Origin: Metarhizium brunneum
Taxonomy: Eukaryota; Ascomycota; Sordariomycetes; Hypocreales; Clavicipitaceae
Length of the DNA: 64,000 bases
Direction of reading: 5' to 3'
NCBI RefSeq assembly: GCF_013426205.1
Contig: NC_089422.1
Span: 4,960,001 to 5,024,000 of the forward strand
The notes below the pieces were generated by a model. It was given only the letters and a program-made list of their open reading frames with translations. It had not been told where the DNA came from and searched no databases. The translations under genes and the position numbers were made by a program. Positions 57,942-64,000 of this stretch are shown one piece after another. Every line of letters begins with the position of its first letter. Position 1 is the stretch's first letter.

Positions 57942-60900
57942 TCAAGACGTGACCTCGGCAAACCACGTCCTCAACAGGCCCGCCAGTGCAGTCGGCAACT
58001 CCTCCAAGTTATGTACAATCAAGTAGTACTGGAAGGGGAACGTGTCCAGATACGGCTTGAGCACCACCCTGCTCTCCCCGTTGTCGTCCTTGACAAACTT
58101 GGCCTCCTTGAGCTCCAGCACGCTGTCGCCCTTTTTCTTGCCAGTGTCGTCCATGATGATAAAGACAATCATGATTCTCTCCTCCATGGCCTCGCGCAGA
58201 AGACGCCGGATTGCGTCGTGCGCCGGAGACGGCGTCAGCCCGTCGGACAGAATCAACGCCAGCTGCCACAGATCGCCATTGCCTCCAGATTGCTGCCTCG
58301 CCGCGCGGAACTTGTCAATGGTCTGGCGGATGAGCAGCGCAATGTCGGTGCGATCCTGCGAGAAGTTGAACTTTTGCAGCACCTTGGCCCCGGCGTCCGA
58401 GGCAAACGGCTCCGTGAGCTCGTGAGCCGTGAAGACGTCGCCGCCGAACCCGACCACGCCAACCTGCCCGGCCTCGAGCATGGCCAGAGACCGAGACACC
58501 ATCACCAGCGATTCCATGGCCAGGCTTCCCGACGAGGACTCTCCCATGCTCTTGCTGTCGTCCACGCAGAGGAGAATCTGGTACGTCCGTTTGGTCGGGA
58601 TAGCACGCCGCATCCAAATCTTGTCACGCTTGTAGCTGGATGCGATGTATGGGATGATGCGTTTGATGTTGAGTCGCTTTCCCGTCCTGAACGACCCCGA
58701 CAGCTTGGTGGATTGGGACGGCGTCAGAATGAGCCGCAGCTGAGAAGTCAGATTCAATGAAAGCGCATGAGACTTGGTCTGGAACTCGCTCCACTGCTGA
58801 AGACACTCTCCATAGTCGCGAGGAACCCGTGCTTCATCGCCAATGTGCGTCATAGACAGTTGTTCCGATGTTTCTTCGATGGGCCCATCGTCCGGCTCGC
58901 CATCCTCTGCAACTCCGTCATCTGCTTCAGATGGTGTCTCTTCTTGGTTGTAGTTGCCCTGTCGAGTTTGTACGCCGGTCCTACCATCATCTGCTTCTTT
59001 GCTATTTGCTGCCTCGCGGGCCTCCTCGGAATCTCCAAGATCCATTTTGTCTGGCGCCTCCTTGGCTTCATCATCCGCGTCCTCCTCCATTCGGTTGCTT
59101 GTTGGGTCGTCCTTTTCGCCTTCGTCATCGATAGCCATGGCCTCGTCAATGGGCTGCACCTCATCCTCCTCAGCATTTCCCATTGCTTGCGTATCGGCGG
59201 CTGCCTCGTCGTTCTGCAAGTGCTGGTACTCTTGCCGACCCTGTTCAGCATTTTCTCTTTCGTCTGCCTTCTGGTTATTGGTGTCTTCCTGGTTCGCGTC
59301 CATGATATCTGCATTCTGGCGGTGCCACTTCTCCAACGCATCGCCCAATTTGCGAAACGGGTCGCTTCTTGCGGAATTTTCGTCATCGTCTTCTTGTTGA
59401 CTCTTGTCTACAGTTTCGTTTGACCGGGACGTAGCGCCTTTGCTACCCGCGCTGGTATCTTGGTCGGCTGCGCCATCTCCCATATCTCCTTGCTCCTGTT
59501 CCGCCGCTTGCGCTTGGAATTTGTCGTCAATATCCATTAACTGTTGATTTTGATCCAACCCAGTGCTCTTGACGTCGCTGGGAGCAGCATTGTCAACATC
59601 CGTATTTTCATTATCCTGTGGAGGTTGGGTCACATCTTGAGCCGTTTCTTCCTTGCTTTCCTCCTCTACTTCGTCATCCACATCGGATTCCACTTCGTCC
59701 TTGACTTCATCAGCTCCAGTCGGGACCTCCTCCTCATCCTCGCCGATCTCGTCTTCCACTTCTCCAGCTTCTTCCTTCAACTGCTGCCCCGCTGCATCCT
59801 CCATATCCTCGTCAATTTCATCCTTCTCAGCTGGTTGCTCTTCAGGCTGGTCGGCCTCGCCTTCAGGGTCGGATAGGTCGTCCAGGTCATCGTTATCTGA
59901 GACTTCCTCTTTGTCGTCAAGATCTAGCTCCATGTCCTCGGGGAGTTCAAGCGCGTCATTCTCTTGAACATTTTGGTCTTGCCGATTCAACTCCTCTTGA
60001 GCATGTACATCTTCTTCCTCAACTTCAGCCTCCTCCTCCTCTTCTTCTCCTTCCCTCGGCTGTTCCTTCTCCTCACGAACTTCAGGCTCCTTCTCGGCAT
60101 CCTTTTGCTTTGTATCCTCATCTGCTGCCATTTGCTCGTCATCTTGTTGTTGACCCTTTGCTTCGTTTCCTTGTTGGTCTTTGTCAGCATTGTCATCATC
60201 ATCATTGCCGTCCCACATCTTCTCGTCGACCGCCGTAGGATCAAGGTCATCAACATCACCAGCCTCTTCATCAATGTCATCCTCCTCTTCCTCTTTCTCA
60301 TCACCTTTCTGGGAACCTTCGTCCTCATCCTCTCCAGCAACGCTGCCCAGTTCTCCTTCCAGATCTTCGTCTGCCATGTCCACTGCGTCCTTTTCGTCTT
60401 GGATATCTTCATTCTTCTCCTTATTGGCTTCTTGAGCCAATTCCGTAAGATCTTCATCGGGTTGAATGTCCTTGCTGATGTCCTGTGCACCCTCGCCGTC
60501 GCCCAGACCGGTGCCAGCCTCTAGTTGTCCAGCATCGCCCGATGTCTCGTCCGACTTTTCTTGAGGTGTGCAGAAACCTTGGGAAACAATCTGATTGAAA
60601 GCCTTGGTTAAATTGTATGCCATGTGTGCTGAGGCGCGGTGCATTTCCAACCCCTGGCCTATGGAACGCGAGCAAAGCGTCAAGAACTGGTCCAGTATCG
60701 GGGAAGCAATGTGGATGACACACGCAGCTGCGGTGCTTGTTTGCTCATCGTCAAGTTGAATTTGTCGTATCATGTCAGTACAGCGGCGAACTGTTCGCTC
60801 CACGTTGTTCATCCGCAACTGGCCGATCATGGCAAAGAAGGCCTCACAATGTTTCGTTAACCAGCCAGGCTCGCCAGGCTCTCTGGGAACGACAACGCCC

Positions 60901-63900
60901 TTCTTCTTGGCATTTTCAATCGCAACAAGTACTGTGTCGGCCAGACTGGACACGGCGTTGGCGAATGTATCCAACGTTGTGTCTCCGATAGAACTGGCAT
61001 AGCTTCCGGATTCAGTTGTGGTCCAGGCTTTAAGATGAGAAAGAATGAATGCCAAATCTTCACGAATCTCAGCCAATTGGCCAATTCTGTGATCAATCTC
61101 ATCCAAATCTTTCAATACGGCTTCTCTCATCTTGTCATGTGCCACTGAGCTGATTCCAACGGGCAACTGCACCAAGGTTTTAAGTGCTGCAGATCTAGCT
61201 GCCAGACGCGTTGCCCACTCCTGTAATTCCTGGATCACGGCCTTGTTATCAATGTTTCCAATTTTCCCGTGCATCTCAGTAAGGCGAATAGCAAATTGAA
61301 TGGCAGGACCAAGCCATTGCACCAAGTTTGTCCAGTCGCCGTCAAATCTTTGGTGAACAAGCGTACCGTTCTTCGCAGCGTTGCCCAGATTTTTGAACTC
61401 CTGAACTGCCTGTTGCAAACTTTCTCGGAGTTGGGTAGCGGCGCCAAGGCTCTGGCGTTGGGTGAGGTTGAAGCTGATCAAACCCTCAACGAACCCTGCA
61501 CTTCTTGCCACCTCAGCGCCAGTGAGGTCATCAGAATGTTCTCGGGAAGCCTCTCTAGCCCTCGGGGCAAGATCTAACGTTTTGTGCAAATAGTACTCAG
61601 CTTCCTTCGCTGCTGCTGATTCGAGGAACTTGACTGCCGCGAGTGACGACAGAACAACAGCCAGTGATTTCTGCTCCGCCAACTTATCTTGTGATAAATT
61701 ATGCTGTAGCCCCATCGTTCGGAGATCCCGTAGCGTATCTGCAAAGAGTTTTCGTTTTCTTGTCTTCAGGTGCTTAATTTGGTCCTTGTTTTCGTCATTG
61801 AGAATTGATGGCGTCTCCTTACGCAGCTCAGCCATGGACGTATTCAGCTCAGTGACAAAATCCAGGACAAGGTTTGACATGTTGCTTGACATCTCGGGAC
61901 TGTATGTGATCTTCCTCATTACGGAGATGGTCTTTGGCAGATTGGCAAGCCTCTTATGATCCGGAAGCCACCCGGGTAGCAATGCATCCAGCGCCTCTAT
62001 TTTGACCATTGGCAGGTCCGATGCAACAGGTTCAGATTCCGTACTTGTTCCGATGGTCAAACTCTCATCGGGAAGCCCTTGAGCCATGAACATCTTCATT
62101 TCTTGGCCCAAAACTCCTCGGAACTTTCGAATCAGCCGGAACAGCTTCTGGTGAGATTTGCGGGCACTCTCCCGAAGCGCATTGATATTGGTATCTTTCC
62201 AGCTTGCCATGAGGAGAACATCTTTCATCTTCCTCTCGATTGGGATTCGGCCTTTCTGGATGGCTTCCTCGGCCGTCTTTTCATAGCGCGTGTAATACTG
62301 CACAAAATTGTCCACCGCTACGCAAATGGCATCTAAAGCAGGATAATCTTGCGCCAACATGTTGAGGTGGCTCAATAATTGACGCAGCAGGGCAACGCGA
62401 GTTTGAAACTGGCCAACAATGGAGCTTGAAAAGTACAATTCCAGATTCTCGACCAACGACTTGGCATAGGCTTGCATTTCAGAGCGCGAGTCTACCATGG
62501 TGAGCGGAACTGCAACTACGACTTGGTAAGCGACGAACCACCAAGAATAAGCGTCATCTTGGCATTTCTTCTGCTCCATGTCGAAGAGGTTCGCCCATGT
62601 TGAAAGCTCGAGACGTCGCCATCGAATGACAGTGTCGGTAAGCAAGTTGTGAAGAGAAAGGACCGCATATGTTTTGCTAGCCCATCCGCCAAACTGCCAT
62701 TCGTAAACGTGAGCATGCAGCTGTTCGACCTTTGGCAGAAGCTTGGCCAACGGCTCCCCATGGACTTGTTCCAAGAGCTTGTCGCAAGATTGGATCACAT
62801 CAGTCAAAGGCTGCATGTGGCCAATTTCATCTACAAGCTGTAGCTCGCGGAAGCGGGCCTTGATCTGGTGGGCCAAAGAAACAAGCTGCCGTGCTTCAGC
62901 CAAGTTGGCATCGGTGTAGAAGTTGTACGTCTTCGTAGAAGATGAGGATTGCAGCTCTTCCATCTTCTCGCCTAGAAGAAGCAGTGTGCTTGCCAACATC
63001 TTTGAGTTGATACTGCGATCGATAGTTGCGTAGTCTTGCAGCTCACCAACGACGCGCTGACCGGCAGCCATGCACGATTCTCGGAGTGCATCTTGAGGGT
63101 CTTGTTGCTCAAAAAAGATTCTGCGATGCGAATCCGCCACCTTCAACGATGTATCTCGAACTTGGTCTGGCTTAATATCCTTGCGAGCGGTGGAATCTTC
63201 GTCATCAAAGGTGGGAAATAGCTCGTTGAACTCCATCGCATCGAATTCCTCTTCATCTTCGAGGGTGCCCCTGAAGCGATACATGCTAGTTCGTGCTGCC
63301 TCAGCTTTCCTGTCAGCATCGAGTTTTTTGTTCCAGTCATCGTAGAAGCTGTGAAAGCATTCAAACACAGCCTCTCGGTCGGCCGAGGAGAGACCCTGGA
63401 GACCACCGACCGCCACATTTGCGCTCATGAGACTTAGGAATTCAAATGATTTGGTCCCTACGCGGCGGAGCGAGACATCCTGTGTCTTGAGGCCAAAAAA
63501 TGGCGTGGATTCTACGAGTCGCAAAGTAGATGGCTCTAGATTCGCTGCCTTGGAAGTGTCACAGAGCGAGAGACCAACTAAAAGACAACGAAGAATGTTG
63601 ACAGTAGGTCGTCCCATATCTTGATATGCTTCAAATCGGGAAGAAATGCGATCTACCAATCGAGAAATATTTTCCCGAATTAGATGTAGGGCACCCGCAA
63701 CCCCGTTGTCTGAGTCCGAGTTGAGGTCCTTCATAACGCCAGATAGACTGGAGCTGGTGATTGTCTTTAGGATATTTGAGAATTCAGCATGAAGTTGGTG
63801 GAGCTCAGATCTCTCAGGGCGGAAGACAGGCTGAATTTCCTTTGGTGCTGGACCAAGCTTATCAAGCTGTTGATGGATCAGTTGAATCCTGGCGCTTGTT

Positions 63901-64000
63901 TCTTGTCCCGTGAAGCTGGTTTGAAAGGCCTTCAATGCGGCTAGCTTTCCCTGCAATGAAGCCTCAAGCTGTTCAAAGAACTTGAGTTCCACTTTCGGCT
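57942..64000 (-). CDS. Midasin (MDN1/REA1), C-terminal part, cut by the window edge
   Basis: Giant AAA+ ATPase that removes assembly factors from pre-60S ribosomes in nucleolus and nucleoplasm. Only the C-terminal 2016 or more residues are here; the frame is open to the right edge and the AAA+ ring lies beyond it. Order visible: helical linker, then the acidic D/E-rich region (about 60,500 down to 58,900) with runs of Glu and Asp, then the MIDAS/VWA domain. The MIDAS metal motif is VDDSKSMGESSSG (DxSxS), followed by VGVVGFGG and LALILSDGLTPSP. It ends LLRTWFAEVTS. These features together are diagnostic. No intron is apparent within this part. Confidence 0.95.
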   Translation of the reverse strand, partial: PKVELKFFEQLEASLQGKLAALKAFQTSFTGQETSARIQLIHQQLDKLGPAPKEIQPVFRPERSELHQLHAEFSNILKTITSSSLSGVMKDLNSDSDNGVAGALHLIRENISRLVDRISSRFEAYQDMGRPTVNILRCLLVGLSLCDTSKAANLEPSTLRLVESTPFFGLKTQDVSLRRVGTKSFEFLSLMSANVAVGGLQGLSSADREAVFECFHSFYDDWNKKLDADRKAEAARTSMYRFRGTLEDEEEFDAMEFNELFPTFDDEDSTARKDIKPDQVRDTSLKVADSHRRIFFEQQDPQDALRESCMAAGQRVVGELQDYATIDRSINSKMLASTLLLLGEKMEELQSSSSTKTYNFYTDANLAEARQLVSLAHQIKARFRELQLVDEIGHMQPLTDVIQSCDKLLEQVHGEPLAKLLPKVEQLHAHVYEWQFGGWASKTYAVLSLHNLLTDTVIRWRRLELSTWANLFDMEQKKCQDDAYSWWFVAYQVVVAVPLTMVDSRSEMQAYAKSLVENLELYFSSSIVGQFQTRVALLRQLLSHLNMLAQDYPALDAICVAVDNFVQYYTRYEKTAEEAIQKGRIPIERKMKDVLLMASWKDTNINALRESARKSHQKLFRLIRKFRGVLGQEMKMFMAQGLPDESLTIGTSTESEPVASDLPMVKIEALDALLPGWLPDHKRLANLPKTISVMRKITYSPEMSSNMSNLVLDFVTELNTSMAELRKETPSILNDENKDQIKHLKTRKRKLFADTLRDLRTMGLQHNLSQDKLAEQKSLAVVLSSLAAVKFLESAAAKEAEYYLHKTLDLAPRAREASREHSDDLTGAEVARSAGFVEGLISFNLTQRQSLGAATQLRESLQQAVQEFKNLGNAAKNGTLVHQRFDGDWTNLVQWLGPAIQFAIRLTEMHGKIGNIDNKAVIQELQEWATRLAARSAALKTLVQLPVGISSVAHDKMREAVLKDLDEIDHRIGQLAEIREDLAFILSHLKAWTTTESGSYASSIGDTTLDTFANAVSSLADTVLVAIENAKKKGVVVPREPGEPGWLTKHCEAFFAMIGQLRMNNVERTVRRCTDMIRQIQLDDEQTSTAAACVIHIASPILDQFLTLCSRSIGQGLEMHRASAHMAYNLTKAFNQIVSQGFCTPQEKSDETSGDAGQLEAGTGLGDGEGAQDISKDIQPDEDLTELAQEANKEKNEDIQDEKDAVDMADEDLEGELGSVAGEDEDEGSQKGDEKEEEEDDIDEEAGDVDDLDPTAVDEKMWDGNDDDDNADKDQQGNEAKGQQQDDEQMAADEDTKQKDAEKEPEVREEKEQPREGEEEEEEAEVEEEDVHAQEELNRQDQNVQENDALELPEDMELDLDDKEEVSDNDDLDDLSDPEGEADQPEEQPAEKDEIDEDMEDAAGQQLKEEAGEVEDEIGEDEEEVPTGADEVKDEVESDVDDEVEEESKEETAQDVTQPPQDNENTDVDNAAPSDVKSTGLDQNQQLMDIDDKFQAQAAEQEQGDMGDGAADQDTSAGSKGATSRSNETVDKSQQEDDDENSARSDPFRKLGDALEKWHRQNADIMDANQEDTNNQKADERENAEQGRQEYQHLQNDEAAADTQAMGNAEEDEVQPIDEAMAIDDEGEKDDPTSNRMEEDADDEAKEAPDKMDLGDSEEAREAANSKEADDGRTGVQTRQGNYNQEETPSEADDGVAEDGEPDDGPIEETSEQLSMTHIGDEARVPRDYGECLQQWSEFQTKSHALSLNLTSQLRLILTPSQSTKLSGSFRTGKRLNIKRIIPYIASSYKRDKIWMRRAIPTKRTYQILLCVDDSKSMGESSSGSLAMESLVMVSRSLAMLEAGQVGVVGFGGDVFTAHELTEPFASDAGAKVLQKFNFSQDRTDIALLIRQTIDKFRAARQQSGGNGDLWQLALILSDGLTPSPAHDAIRRLLREAMEERIMIVFIIMDDTGKKKGDSVLELKEAKFVKDDNGESRVVLKPYLDTFPFQYYLIVHNLEELPTALAGLLRTWFAEVTS

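Noticed and set aside
57894..60524. Long plus-strand frames opposite midasin
   Set aside because: Shadows of the acidic D/E-rich region, which reads as Ser/Phe/Leu on the other strand.
1..64000. CRISPR arrays, intact transposons, secondary-metabolite clusters, viral remnants
   Set aside because: No regularly spaced repeats, transposase or reverse-transcriptase frames, terminal repeats, PKS/NRPS genes or viral proteins were seen.

Overview
The window looks like nuclear DNA of a filamentous ascomycete. Genes are well spaced and carry short GT-AG introns of about 50 to 180 bases. Intergenic stretches run up to 3.9 kb. The families seen (fungal TRK potassium transporter, fungal alpha-actinin, UTP10, intracellular GH1 beta-glucosidase close to the Trichoderma type, RING/ZZ/SH3 protein) fit Sordariomycetes, most likely Hypocreales; that placement is inference. 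I rebuilt gene models by hand: each intron was chosen so that splice sites, reading phase and protein-family continuity agree. No transcript data were available.

Layout, left to right. 1-3941 is gene-free, followed by a TRK-type K+ transporter (+), a VPS9-domain Rab exchange factor (-), an acyl-CoA synthetase (+) convergent with an aldo/keto reductase (-), a GFA/CENP-V zinc protein (+), a GH1 beta-glucosidase (+), an intron-containing tRNA-Val(CAC) (+), a mitochondrial D-lactate/D-2-hydroxyglutarate dehydrogenase (-) and alpha-actinin (-). Next is a divergent pair: mitochondrial ribosomal protein bL19m (-) and a mitochondrial protein of unknown role (+). Then come a cysteine synthase (-), a RING-ZZ-SH3 protein (-), enoyl-CoA hydratase (-), an unrecognised AT-richer gene with an F-box-like start (+), a type II NADH dehydrogenase (-), a second unrecognised gene (-), UTP10 (-), an isoamyl-acetate-hydrolysing esterase (+), a conserved fungal protein with a degenerate retropepsin-like motif (+), an isochorismatase-family hydrolase (-), and the C-terminal two thousand residues of midasin (-), which runs off the right edge.

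The content is mostly housekeeping. Several genes are mitochondrial (bL19m and its divergent partner, dehydrogenase, enoyl-CoA hydratase, NADH dehydrogenase, probably cysteine synthase). Two very large genes, UTP10 and midasin, both serve ribosome assembly and lie 8 kb apart. There is no biosynthetic cluster, no intact transposon, no CRISPR array and no virus-like element.

The strongest unexplained signals are a 9-base motif (TACGGAGTA or its complement) repeated at least eleven times and only between genes, a Cys-for-Asp retropepsin-like motif in the gene at 53716-55619, stop-free in-frame introns in alpha-actinin, and two genes I could not identify.
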